Positions 20,915 to 31,570 of a stretch of 64,000 nucleotides of DNA are shown here, in pieces. The position numbers and the translations under genes were made by a program. This DNA comes from Capra hircus (taxonomy: Eukaryota > Chordata > Mammalia > Artiodactyla > Bovidae): positions 71,176,458-71,240,457 of the forward strand of contig NC_030823.1 in assembly GCF_001704415.2 (NCBI RefSeq), in the 5' to 3' direction. How positions within the stretch are numbered: the stretch's first letter is position 1; the number at the start of each line of letters is the position of its first letter. The notes beneath the pieces are model-generated. The model saw only the letters and a list, made by a program, of their open reading frames with translations, was not told the origin of the DNA and did not search any database.

Positions 20915-21291
20915 AGACCCTCACTGCAGAGGTCCCCAAGTGCTTGGGCTGTCCTTTTAGGTTGGTGGGAGGTTGGCTCTTGCCACTTGGTACCTAAGGC
21001 CAGTCTGGCACACAGAACTTTGGCTATACACTCAGTTTGTTGCCTGAAAATTGGATTGGAAACCGCACGCCTCGGATTGGGACTTAAAACCATGGGCTGG
21101 GGCTTGAACCAATGGTCTTATAATTAGAATCATTCACCCAGTGTCAAGGCTTAGGGAGGCTCAGGTTCTTTATATCTCAGCTCAGAAGGCATTCAATGCG
21201 AGGCACAGTGTTAGGCAAGAAGTGGATTTATTTAGAGAGATACATTTTCCATAGAAAGAATGCAGTCTGTTTCAAAAGGCAAGAGCAGCTT
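20915..21291 (-). mobile_element. Possible ruminant LTR, abutting a BovB
   Basis: I recall similar sequence (ggcacagtgttaggcaagaa, gtggatttatttagagagat) as a ruminant interspersed repeat, probably a retroviral LTR. On the minus strand an AATAAA lies near 21228-21233, as expected for an LTR polyadenylation site. No internal viral sequence is present. Family and limits are unverified. The right side ends where BovB begins. Confidence 0.4.
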
Positions 21292-22104
21292 GAAGAAGCA
21301 CAAGCTGGAATCAAGATTGCCGGGAGAAATATCAATCATCTCAGATATGCAGATGATACCACCCTTATGGCAGAAAGTGAAGAGGAACTAAAAAGCCTCT
21401 TGATGAAAGTGAAAGGGGAGAGTGAAAAAGTTGGCTTAAAGCTCAACATTCAGAAAACGAAGATCATGGCATCTGGTCCTATCACTTCATGGGAAATAGA
21501 TGGGGAAACAGTGGAAACAGTGTCAGATTTTATTTTTCGGGGCTCCAAAATCACTGCAGATGGTGACTGCAGCCATGAAATTAAAAGATGCTTACTCCTT
21601 GGGAGAAAAGTTATGACCAACCTAGATAGCATATTCAAAAGCAGAGATATTACTTTGCCAACTAAGGTTCGTCTAGTCAAGGCTATGGTTTTTCCAGTAG
21701 TCATGTATGGATGTGAGAGTTGGACTGTGAAGAAGGCTGAGCGCCGAAGAATTGATGCTTTTGAACTGTAGTGTTGGAAAAGACTCTTGAGAGTCCCTTG
21801 GACTGCAAGGAGATCCAACCAGTCCATTCTGAAGGAGATCAACCCTGAGATTTCTTTGGAAGGAATAATGCTAAAGCTGAAACTCCAGTACTTTGGCCAC
21901 CTCATGCAAAGAGTTGACTCATTGGAAAAGACTTTGATGCTGGGAGGGATTGGGGGCAGGAGGAGAAGGGGACAACAAAGGATGAGATGGCTGGATGGCA
22001 TCACGGACTCGATGGACCTGAGTCTGAGTGAACTCTGGGAGTTGGTGATGGACAGGGAGGCCTGGCGTGCTGTGATTCATGGGGTCGCAAAGAGTCGGAC
22101 ATGA
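21292..22104 (+). pseudogene. BovB reverse-transcriptase C-terminal remnant, one nonsense codon
   Basis: The frame shared with 21196-21771 encodes the RTE reverse-transcriptase palm and C-terminal region. The catalytic motif YADD is intact (21346-21357), followed by LNIQKTKIMASGPITSWEID and KKAERRRIDAFEL. Tryptophan TGG has become TAG at 21769-21771. The same frame then continues to about 22104 with RVPWTARRSNQSILKEI and LVMDREAWRAVIHGVAKSRT, giving the normal BovB C-terminus. So one substitution breaks an otherwise open remnant. The endonuclease domain and the N-terminal reverse-transcriptase motifs are lost by 5' truncation, so it was never an active copy at this site. The open frame begins in the flanking LTR-like sequence, which is accidental. 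Confidence 0.92.
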
Positions 22105-22124
22105 CTGAGCAACTGAACTGAGTG
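21292..22124 (+). mobile_element. BovB LINE, 5'-truncated
   Basis: This is 0.83 kb of sense BovB, from within the reverse transcriptase (gaagaagcacaagctggaat) to the 3' terminus (gagcaactgaactgagtgac). It is low in divergence and holds an almost fully open frame. No convincing target-site duplication was found. Confidence 0.96.
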
Positions 22125-23055
22125 ACATGTGATCCAAGCCCCAGTGGACCAATTTAAATGAGCATGTGTCCCCTCAGGTGGAAATTATTTAGTCTCTTTA
22201 GAGACTTGATTTTTATGGGGAGAAAGCAGATACCTTGATCACTCTGATTCGGAGTGATTGAAAGTACTGCTTCAGTTTTGGTTTCAGGACAGCTTACCTT
22301 TCCCGTGTCTTAGCTCCTGGAACTGGCTTTGCCTGATGATACTTTGTCCCTTGTTGCGGAAATGCTCTTCATGCCTCTCTCCCTCCTGCTCGCTGCCTGC
22401 CATTACTGTATGAAAGAGAAGTGCTGAGTGTGTTTTGGCTCTAACTAGTCTGAGCTTATTTCCTCAAAAGGCTTTTGAATAAAGAAAAATTCTTTCTAAT
22501 CATAAAATTTAATCAGAGACTTTTTCTCAAAGGAGGGAGAAAGGGAGATGACTATTTCTAATTCGCCTAATTAAATCCTAAAAGGTAAATAAAAAAGGGC
22601 AAAGAAATAAGGCATTGGCAGCCTGTAAATCAAATTCTAAAAGCTTTCCAGAAGAGAACAGTTCTGGCAAAGTGTAGGACTGAGGATCTAGGAAAAAAGG
22701 AAGGAAAAATGCACCAGTAACAATAGAGTTGGGTAATCAGGAAAGGAACCGCAGGTCTCATAGCCATGGCTAACACTTCATCAGGTCTAAATATAGTCAT
22801 CATTGTTAGAAGGTAAAAGTCCATTTTTAGAAACAGAGAATGAAAAGGGCTTTATCAGAGAGTTGATTTTGAGACTATTTGAAGAATATATTTGAATATA
22901 ATTTGAAGAAGATAGGGTGGGGCATTTTTTTCAGAAATGGTATTTCCTGGTGTGCTGGGGACCACTTCAGATGTATTGATGGGAATCAGTTTGTCAGACT
23001 TTGTCTTGTTCGTCTTTATCTATCTACGCCCTCCCGCCTTGTATACTTTTCTCTC
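22125..23055. other. Non-repeat AT-rich stretch, no gene seen
   Basis: The AT-rich part at 22470-22610 has several TAAT-type words (for example gcctaattaaatcc). No repeat family or coding signature was recognised. Confidence 0.4.
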
Positions 23056-23059
23056 TATC

Positions 23060-23165
23060 ACATCAAGTCCCTCCCTTCCTTCAAAATCCTGATTATGTCT
23101 CTTTTTCCAGAAAGCTCTACTATCTTTATTTAGCTCTTATCCCTCTAGGCAGCCCGGTATTTACA
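23060..23165 (+). repeat. Possible L2 relic
   Basis: The stretch cccttccttcaaaatcctga, then ccagaaagctctactatctt, resembles the L2 segment 'ccttcaggtctcagctcaaatg...aggaagccttccctgac'. The match is weak. Confidence 0.33.
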
Positions 23166-23391
23166 GAGCTGCTACAGATTTTTTTGGTTTGTGTTCATGT
23201 GTTTGTTTTTCCTCCTGGTATCCTGAGGATATCTTGGGGACAGGCACTAAGATGGAACAGCTGGGCTCTTCCCTGTAGCTCCTAGGACCCCATGTCCTGG
23301 AGCTGGTTTCAGGTTGCAGCCTAGCCCTCCTTGGGCTCCTGGAGAACACTGTCCAGGGTGCTGATCAACTGTAATTCGATTAAGATAACTT

Positions 23392-23400
23392 CTGAACTTC
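23392..23400. repeat. Target-site duplication, left copy (dimeric SINE)
   Basis: The 9-bp word ctgaacttc recurs exactly at 23734-23742. Confidence 0.8.
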
Positions 23401-23733
23401 TGGGTTTCCCTGGTAGCTCAGCTGGTAAAGAATCTGCCCGCAATGCGAGAGACCCCAGTTCAGTTCCTGGGTTGGGAAGATCCCCTGAAGAAGGGAATGG
23501 CTGCCCACCCCAGTATTCATGGGCTTCCCTGGTGGCTAGATGGTAAAGAATCCACCTGAAATGTGGGAAACCTGGGTTTGATCCTTGGGTCTGGAAGATC
23601 CCTTGGAGGAAGGCATGGCAACCCACTCCAGTATTCTTGCCTGGAGAATCCCCATGGACAGAGGAGCCTGTTGGGCTACAGTGCATGGGGTCTCAAAGAG
23701 TAGGACACAACTGAACAACTAAGTGTGCACACA
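23401..23733 (+). mobile_element. Two-headed Bov-tA SINE inserted as one unit
   Basis: Two tRNA-derived heads lie in tandem. The first unit (tttccctggtagctcagctg to caccccagtattc, ending about 23518) stops inside the body. The second begins at once with gggcttccctggtggctaga and runs to the normal 3' end (gacacaactgaacaactaag). One pair of 9-bp TSDs brackets both units and none separates them. This fits a dimeric template RNA, although an insertion of one SINE into another cannot be fully excluded. Confidence 0.9.
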
Positions 23734-23742
23734 CTGAACTTC
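23734..23742. repeat. Target-site duplication, right copy (dimeric SINE)
   Basis: This is an exact copy of the 9-bp word at 23392-23400. Confidence 0.8.
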
Positions 23743-24545
23743 CAGTTAGCTTAGACTGAAAATTCATCTTGGCTAAGGCCCTGTGGCCAATGTCCAAGCA
23801 AAACTGCAAGCATGTTTAGTTAGAGCTGAGAAACACTGTCCCTGGGCACTCATGCCAGAATGTTAAAGAGCTTTTATCAGCATTTCTTTCTCCCTGACCC
23901 CTACTGCTCTCCTTCCAATGAAAACAAGCCTGGTGATGTCAGAGGAATTGTACAGGCTCAGCTGAACAGACCTGGCTCGTGGTGGTCCTGCCAGGTGAGC
24001 ATCATCTTTGAGGATTTTCCATGGCCAGACTTGGCCTTGCAAAGGGCAGAAAGCAAACCATGCACTCTAATGGGGGCCTTCAGCTATTGCGGGGTGGGCG
24101 GTGCATTATAGTCCAGCAACTATGATTTAGGAGGAATGGACACTGTGCAGGATGATAACTGACTGCACTGTTCTGGCATTTTCCAGGACTGAGAATGAGC
24201 ATTTTTGAGCACAGAGCTGGCCACTCTCCCTCTGAATTCTGTTTTCTTTCTTTAGCAACCAAACATTAAACTCTAGACTCTCTTTTCACACAATCTGCCA
24301 CTTCATTTCTTGGACTTCCATTTTCTTTTCAGTAAAATAAGTTAACCTATATTTTTGAGCTATAAAGGAATATGGGAACCTGTCAGTATTATTTTTAGTA
24401 CAATAGTGGGATTTTAGGGGAGTCATAAAATGTCAATGACAAGACTAGTCTGGCTGGAACTCTCCTGAAACACGTATCACTTTTACTGAGTGGCTGGAGA
24501 ACCCAGAACAGGAGAAAACAAGAATTGGGAAATGAGATGGCCCAT
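23743..24545. other. Non-repeat stretch, no gene seen
   Basis: No repeat family or coding signature was recognised. Confidence 0.4.
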
Positions 24546-24880
24546 CAGTTAGAGTTGTTAAGTTTCATGTAATGGAAAATGACACTGGCTAATTTGAAAA
24601 GGGGAGAGAATTTATTGGAAGGAGATAGAGTAATTCACAGAATTGAAAGTATTGATGCAGAATCAGGCTGAGAAAAAGATGGATCCAGGACAGCCCAGGT
24701 ATCAGGCAAAGACTGTCAGGGCCCCACTGCTGGGATCAATACACTCCGGGACATGTTTCCACCGCACCATCCTTCAGGATTCACAGACCCAGGAGAGAAA
24801 GCCCAGTTGTCCAAGCTTGGATCACATGACCATCTATAACTCCATTTCCTCATCGTTCAGAAGCATGAAATGAGTGTCTT
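24546..24880. repeat. Possible old interspersed repeat, family unknown
   Basis: The stretch ggctaatttgaaaaggggag, agaatttattggaaggagat, agtaattcacagaattgaaa has the look of an old mammalian repeat I have seen in other loci, but I cannot name the family. Confidence 0.3.
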
Positions 24881-24884
24881 TGAT

Positions 24885-25715
24885 ATATCAGGGATATATC
24901 AGTGAACAAAATTGGCACCTTCATGGATCGCTTGATGCAGAGGGGTCAGAGGAGCCGTCACACAGATTAGGGAACATTTGAGGAAAGACTCAGGTTATGT
25001 GAGACAGTAGGCTGTGTAGATATCTGGGGAAGAGCATTCACACAGAAGAAACAGCCAGTGCAGAGGCCCTGGTACATCCAAGAGGAAGCACAGAGGCCAG
25101 GATTGTTGGGGTGGGATGAGTGAGAGGAGAGTTTGCAGATGAAATCAGAGAGGTGGGGGTGGCAGGCTCACCCCTGTAGGGCAGTATGTGGATGGTGACC
25201 CTTACTCTAGGGCAGTGGAACAGTTGGAGGATTTTGAGCTGGAGAGTCATGTGCTCTGACTTAGATCATGAAACCCTCAATCTGATAACTATTTTGAGAG
25301 CAAAGTAGGGCAAGAGTGGAAGCAGGGAGGTCAGTGAGGAGAACACTGTAATAGTTCAGATAAGAAATAATGGTGACGTAGCGCAGGATGGGAGCAGCAG
25401 AGGTGTGAGGAGAAGTGGTTGGATGCTGTAACAGATTCCCTGTGGGGCAGTGAGACAGGGTGGTGGACATCTGCAAGGCCTTTGGCCTGATTAAATGGAA
25501 GGAAAGAGTCGTTACTAAGCTGACAAAGACTTCTAGAGGATCAAGTATGAGGGATGTGTCAGGGCAGGTGGAGTTGAGAATTCAGACTCAGAGATCAAAA
25601 GGAAATTTTGGACAGGCTCTATAAATTTGAGACCTATCTGTCTCTCCAAAGCCACCAGACTGGATGACATATGAGTATAAGATGACTTGGGTAGTAAGTA
25701 CCTATAGAAAAGAGG
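24885..25715 (-). repeat. Long L2-like relic
   Basis: About 0.8 kb carries an ordered series of blocks that recur across mammalian genomes: atcagtgaacaaaattggca, gatatctggggaagagcatt, agtgcagaggccctggtaca, ggaggattttgagctggaga, aagagtggaagcagggaggt, aatagttcagataagaaata, and finally gccaccagactggatgacat. Orientation is that of a reversed L2 3' region. Another ancient family is possible. No open reading frame of note survives. Confidence 0.5.
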
Positions 25716-25718
25716 TCT

Positions 25719-25728
25719 CCACCCTGAG
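25719..25728. repeat. Target-site duplication, left copy
   Basis: The 10-bp word ccaccctgag recurs exactly at 25934-25943. Confidence 0.82.
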
Positions 25729-25933
25729 CACATGCTGAATTGTTGCAGTCATGTCAGACTCTTTGCCACCCCACGGGCTGTAGCCTGCCAGGCTCTTCTG
25801 TCCATGGGATTCTCCAGGCAAGAATACTGGAATGGATTGCCATGACCTCCTCCAGGGGGTCTTCTCAACCCAGAGACTGAACCCATGTCTCTTACATCCC
25901 CTGCCTTGACAGGTGGGTTCTTTACCACTAGCC
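25729..25933 (-). mobile_element. Bov-tA SINE, near full length
   Basis: The + strand reads tgttgcagtcatgtcagact, gccaccccacgggctgtagc, ctccaggcaagaatactgga, then the reversed head (gactgaacccatgtctctta, gggttctttaccactagccc). It has many substitutions, so it is an older copy. Exact 10-bp TSDs bracket it. Confidence 0.93.
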
Positions 25934-25943
25934 CCACCCTGAG
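25934..25943. repeat. Target-site duplication, right copy
   Basis: This is an exact copy of the 10-bp word at 25719-25728. Confidence 0.82.
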
Positions 25944-25944
25944 T

Positions 25945-26107
25945 TGCTGATGCTGCTAAGTCACTTCAGTCGTGTCTGACTCTATGTGACCCCATAGACG
26001 GCAGCCCACCAGGCTTCCCCGTCCCTGGGATTCTCCAGGCAAGAACACTGGAGTGGGTTGCCATTTCCTTCTCCAATGCATGAAAGTGAAAAGTGAAAGG
26101 GAAGTCA
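25945..26107 (-). mobile_element. Bov-A2-type SINE
   Basis: The order is gatgctgctaagtcacttca, gaccccatagacggcagccc, gggattctccaggcaagaac, ttgccatttccttctccaat, then gcatgaaagtgaaaagtgaa, the linker of the two-unit Bov-A2 SINE. It sits directly beside the older SINE at 25729-25933. Only a weak 6-bp flank repeat (ctgagt, 25939-25944 and 26108-26113) was seen. Confidence 0.92.
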
Positions 26108-26113
26108 CTGAGT

Positions 26114-27524
26114 ATAAATGTTAACTGACCTAATACTACTTGAACGAAGGATTAATGTCTATAATTCTAAATGCCAAGAGGTAAGATAGCAGACAATTAT
26201 AGAGTCTTTTGTTCCTGGAGAAAAATAATAAAAACATCCACCAAGCCTAGAAGAGCCCCCCTTCTCTTTACACACTGATGACTTTCTTTCCTTCAGTCTC
26301 TTCCCTTCGGTTGTCTTCCATCATCATTGCTGTCTCTCTGACTGAACCAGTTAGCAGAGACCACTTCCCACCAGCATCAAGTATAGACGCTTGTGGCTGG
26401 GGCTGCTGGCTGCCCAGCGAGCACCCTTCTCCTCTCCCTCCCTCCCTCCCACTGAGAATCCTCTGGTAGGAATCCAGGTGTCAGGGCATGGAAAGGCTGG
26501 AAAGAAAAGATCTGACCCCACTCTTGGCTCTGTTAGGATGCCTTTCTTTCCTTGTTTTGGTCCTGTGTCAGAAAATGGCTGGAACCTCCTTTAGGAAGTG
26601 CTGATTCATGTAATTCAGTGTAAAAGATGATGATGCCTGGGAGGGAGGGGATAAATACTCTTGGGTGAGCCTCACCTCTTGTAATCTTGCCTAGTGATTG
26701 CCTGTGCTGTATGAAAAAACCAGGAAGAGGGTGTGCGTATTGTGAGAATTACAGCCTAGACAGTCTGGGAGGATCTCATGACCATGTGAGAGATTACCCT
26801 GACCGCCGCTGCCGTCCAGCCTCCCCCTTCACTCATCTCCATTCAGCCTGGGTGCTGAGGTGCTGGAGACTATTTGGGGCCCATTTTTGTGTGCCTTTTG
26901 AGAGTTGATAGATCATCTTTTTTAGGGTTTGTTTTTTTGTCTTTCCTATGAATCTGGGAATTCCCCAAAGGCCCAGACTATATGGAACCTCTGTGTCCTG
27001 GTCCTAAGTAACCTTGAAGTTGCTCCCTTCCCCGAAGAACTCCATTTTTAAAAATCTAAAGTTAAAAATTAGATAAAATAACACAAAGACTGTAAGATAA
27101 AACACAGCTTTCAGGATGCAAAATGGATAAGATAATGAAAGTGACTAAAATGAAAAAATACAGAGTTTTGAACAGAATGCCCATGCAGGAGTGAGGAAAG
27201 CATCTTGGCAGAATTGAAGCGGCAGGAAATAGCTAGCGGTGGGAACTGCGCCTGTGTGCGGATCTGTGTGTCTCCCGGATCTTGGTATTTAGCTGGCGGG
27301 GAGAAGATGGTATAGTTAGACTTAGGCAAATAAAACTCTCTATCCACTGCAGTCAAGATACGGAAACCTCTCTGGTGGCCTCTTACCCGCAGCGCTGGGC
27401 TGAGGGTTATAACAGTCCATGTACAGGCTCCAGGGCTGGGCAAGTATATCCCCCGTCTTCCGCGGCACCCACCGCTCCATCCCCGGCATCATTCATGCTC
27501 CCACCCGCATGCCCACGCACATGC
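26114..27524. other. Non-repeat stretch, no gene seen
   Basis: This is 1.4 kb without recognised repeats. A short (CCCT)n run lies at about 26433-26453, and AT-rich sequence at 27040-27110. No convincing exon was found. Confidence 0.45.
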
Positions 27525-28015
27525 ATTTATTCATCAGATGCTTGTTGAGTGTCTTCTGTGTGCAGACAAGGCATGGGGCGATGAAGTCTTACTCCCCATG
27601 AGCAGGACACTTGAAAGATGAGATCAACAAGTAGCAGTAGGAACTGAGCATGATGCCTGCTTCCTCGGAGGCAGACACTAGGTCCGTGGAGGCACAAGGG
27701 GCTGAGAAGTCTCACAGGCAGGGTGCTGCCTCCTCTGGGTCTGATCAGGTGAGGGGAGTCACAGGTAGAATGGGGGGCGGTATGGAGGCCTTCCAGGGAG
27801 AACACTCAGCACCCACAGGACCCCTGGGGTGTGAAAGAACACAGATGTGTGGGGACTGTAAATCATCCCAGACTAAATGGTGGGGTCCAAGCATGAGTGA
27901 CTGGGGAAAGAAGCAGAAAATGAGCCCAGAGGGTTCGGTGGTGGCCCATCATGGAGAGCCTTGTAGCCTGAGGGGCCTCTAAAGGGCTGTACATAGGGGA
28001 AGGATGTGGTCTTTT
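27525..28015 (-). repeat. L2-like relic
   Basis: The ordered blocks gtgtcttctgtgtgcagaca, cacaaggggctgagaagtct, gatggaggccttccaggg-like sequence and catcatggagagccttgtag match a reversed L2 3' region ('actatgtgccaggcac', 'gaaggcttcac', 'gggccttgtaggcc'). It is highly diverged. Confidence 0.5.
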
Positions 28016-28034
28016 CTAACTAGATAGGAGGAAG

Positions 28035-28200
28035 AGAAATAGTAATAGTTAACATTTCTTGAGTGCCTAGATGGAGTGTGTCATGTGTATCATTTCCTTT
28101 CATCCTTCAACCAGCTTTGTGGGCTTTGTGTTTAAATGGTCACCCTCTCCAGGTCCTAAGAGGCCTCATGAGCCAGGGGGTCATTGCAGAGTCGAGGCCT
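28035..28200 (-). repeat. MIR SINE relic
   Basis: The stretch aacatttcttgagtgcctag, cctttcatccttcaaccagc and ggtcattgcagagtcgaggc follows the reversed MIR order. Confidence 0.5.
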
Positions 28201-28784
28201 GCAGTTTTCACTGGTGTCCCGCTGTCACAGGGCTTAGCTTCTGCCCACATGTGGCTCAGATGGCAAAAAAGAAGGTTTAGTCACCCAGAGAGGTCCCTGC
28301 CTCTGTTCCAAACAGCTGCTTCCTGGAGTATCCATTGTACCCAGAAATTTCGGAGTGGGGGGAGAATTATGTAAGAATAAAAGCAGATGCTTTTTATAGT
28401 AGATGTGAACTTTGTCTAATTATAAGATAAACGTACGATGAAAGAAAAAAATGTTGTTTTTTTTGATGGGCCTTGAGCTGGACCTCTCTTTCCCCTGTCA
28501 CCTCCTGTCCTTTCTGGAACATTTTGGTAGGAAGGTTTAAGAAGCTCAGGAAACCATTGTTCTGATCCCCCCAAAAGAAACAACGTCTAGTGAGGTCTCT
28601 GCAGGTGGGGACGGCCTCAGAGTAGCTGGGATCAGCCAAGGAGTGGGACCGTTACCGTGACTCCCCCAGTCCATCAGCTCTGTAGGTTCATCATCCTTCA
28701 GCATCGAATTCAATATAAATAATGATAGAAATGTAAACCTGAAGGGTTGTTTTTATTAAGGCTATGATTCCTTTTTCCCCCATG
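28201..28784. other. Non-repeat stretch, no gene seen
   Basis: No repeat family or coding signature was recognised. Confidence 0.4.
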
Positions 28785-29215
28785 TTATTAATTTTTAAAA
28801 TGTTTATTGGAGTATAGCTGATTTACAGTGTTAGTTTCAAATATACAGCAAAGTGAATCATTTATGCAGCCACACTTATATATATATATATTTCCACTCT
28901 TCTTTTGATTCTTTTCCCATCTAGGCCATTGAGGAGTATTGAGTAGAGTTCCCTGTGCTAAATACGCTATGTCTTATTATTAATCTATGTTAGATACAGT
29001 AGTGTGTATACATCAATCCCAATATCCCAATTTACGCCTACTCTCACAACCCCCTGGTAACCATAAGTTTGTTTTCTACATCTATAACTCTATATCTGTT
29101 TTGCAGGTAAGCTCATTTGTACCATTTTTAAAATTCCACATGTAAGTGATACCATATTTGTCTTTGTCTGACTGACTTCACTCAGTATGACACTCTCGAG
29201 GTCCGTCCATGTTGA
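28785..29215 (-). mobile_element. L1 LINE 3' UTR fragment
   Basis: The + strand reads as the reversed artiodactyl-type L1 3' UTR: tgtttattggagtatagctg, atttacagtgttagtttcaa, cccctggtaaccataagttt, tctataactctatatctgtt, ccacatgtaagtgataccat and gaggtccgtccatgttg, where the match stops. A (TA)n run sits at about 28877-28892. It is 5'-truncated, with no coding sequence. Confidence 0.9.
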
Positions 29216-31405
29216 ACCTGGTCTGGGGGCACCACGGACAGAGCTGGCTGAGCCAGGACTGATTTCTTATTGACTCTAGGAGAGCTGAGTGTGAATTCTG
29301 AAATGTGAGAAATAGAAAGATTCGTGGAAGGTACTCCAGGCACTGACCTTTTGGGGCTAAAAGGTAAAAGAGTGTTTATGACCAGAGCGTGCACGGGGCA
29401 GAACAATGGAGTAGCTAAGACTTGGCCTTCTGCATTCTCCTCTCATGATCTTCCCCTCTTTGCTATGTACCTCAAACCGATTTGGACCCCCCCCCCCCAC
29501 TCCTGTCTCTCTCTTCACAGCCCTGCCCAAATCTGCTGTCTTCAGAAGCATCTGTGTCCTGTTGCCTGAGTGTGAGTCATGTGAGGTCTTCCTCTTAGGC
29601 AACAAAGTTCATCAAGAGAGCCCCGGTACATGCCCATGGTTGGTGTGGCTTACCCATCTCAGGAGGCAATGCCATTTTACTACCTATAGTGATATCTTGA
29701 ATTTGTTCAAATTAAAACATAAATGTTCATGCAGAACGTTATCAATTGTTTGTAAGAAGTGTGATATTTTAGGCTTTTTTGACAAGTTGGTATGGAAAGT
29801 AATTGAGGGTGACGGGAACCTCGTGGGGGCTCCCAGGTCTCCTCCTTCATCTGCACGGAACTGACAAGGGTTGGGCTGCCTTGTAGCCACCCCCCACAGT
29901 CTGGATTAACCTTAAGGTAAATTCCAACCCTTAGCCAAGTTCCCATGAGCTTTGCTGCTTCTTTCCCAAGTCAGAACATTTTCCAAACATAAGCTCACGA
30001 CTCAAGTCCTACTCAGAAAATCTTTATACAATTTGCACAACTTTCTTGGAAGAGAAAGAGGTATATTCTCTCAAAAACTTGAGGCAAGAAAGAAAGGAAA
30101 AATTAGGCCCTGTCAAACGATACTTTGTTTTCCATTTAGCTTGCTTCATTTAATTGATAATTTGATCTCCTGATTCTTCTGTCACCAAAAGCTAAGTAGA
30201 AAAGAGCTTGTCTCTTCAACTCTGATGGATAGAAGGGCCCTGGGCATCTGAAGGATTCGACTCAGAGAGCTGCTGCGCCCTGCACTCTGAATGAGCCATC
30301 ACCTAAGCCAGAAAGTGTTGGGGCCTCCTGTGTGCTGACGGCTGAGGGGAGTTCTGTCCTAGAAGGCAGTTAGAAGGGCTGTGCCCTTGAGCCTTGAACA
30401 CATGAGATAAGGTGGCCAGGCCTGTGGCCGCAAGATAAGGATGCTCTGCTGTAGGAGTTCTGTAAGGGCAGGGCAAGGCAGACTCCAGAGGCTGGAAAGA
30501 ACTCGCCCGCTTGTGCAGCAAATGTGCCCTGTCTTGTCTGACCCACACGTCCCCGGGCACGGCTCCTGCCATGCTCATGGCCTCTCCGTGGGCCACTTGG
30601 CTTCTGAACGTGAGGCTGCTGGGCTGATAGTGGCGCATCATAGGAGGAGCCCACACAGGGTTGCCTGGTTACCTGTGAGAGTGGAGCGGAATTTATCCTC
30701 AGCCAGCCGGCCCCTCTCAGGTCTGTGGCCTCATGGTGGAAGGAGCATCCGCCACTATTGTCAATGTTCTTATGGCCACTCCTGGCCTGAGCTCCCTCTG
30801 ATGAGCTCCTAAATGATTCTGAGATGCCAAGGCAGTGCCTGCTTCTCTGGCACCCCAGGCCTTGGGCTCCAGGAGAGTGTTCATCTGCTACAACCTGACT
30901 CAAGTCAGCTCTGCAGAGGAAATCAGAAGTAGCTGAGATAAAAGGTATGATCTCTCTCCTCCTGGGCATGGGTGTTGAGGCGCCTCCTGACCCAAGAGCA
31001 AGATCAGGCAGGACTGACTTTTCCTATATTAGTTCTCTCACTTGCCCAGTGTTTGCTCAGATGATGATTTGTGGGTTTAATACATGTACCTGGAGCTCTG
31101 TTACTTTACCTGAGAATTCCACCCGAGCCTCCTTAGGACAGTTGTATATTTGAACAGCAACATATATGTTTTGAAAGGGGTAATTTTAAAGTGAATTTAC
31201 ACCATCCATTGTTTTTCAAAGGGCTTATGGCATTTTTTAACAAGCCTACCTCTTTCATAAAATTTCCCCTGTTAACTGGAAATAAGACCTTGAGTTCCTC
31301 CCCTTACAGTAACGTGCTCCTTTGTTGAGCTTACTCTTTTAAGCCTTTGTAAATAAATTGTGTATGGAGAAGGAAGGTCTTGTGATAGAAGTGGGCCCAC
31401 CATTG
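29216..31405. other. Long non-repeat stretch, no gene seen
   Basis: This is 2.2 kb with no recognised repeat family. A C12 run lies at 29487-29498. The longest minus-strand open frame is 199 codons (30370-30969), overlapped by a + frame of 123 codons. It is compositionally arginine- and serine-rich with no domain, so I do not call it a gene. Confidence 0.45.
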
Positions 31406-31409
31406 TGAG

Positions 31410-31570
31410 GGGCTGTATAGTGATGGTTCAGCATGCAGGCTCTGAGGCCATACCACCTAGGTCCAGGTGCTGACTCTGCCCCTCCTATCTGGTAATATGA
31501 TAATGTGGTCATGTGCAGATTGCTTCGGGTAGTACTGACATGGGAAGGTCTCTTAATGTCTCTGGGGTAA
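31410..31570 (+). repeat. MIR SINE relic
   Basis: The 5' part is clear: tgatggttcagcatgcaggc, tctgaggccataccacctag, gtccaggtgctgactctgcc, followed by a decayed core ending ggtctcttaatgtctctggg. Confidence 0.7.

Noticed and set aside
21196..21291. An N-terminal extension of the BovB protein
   Set aside because: This part of the open frame lies in LTR-like flanking DNA and does not resemble the BovB protein upstream of its truncation point.
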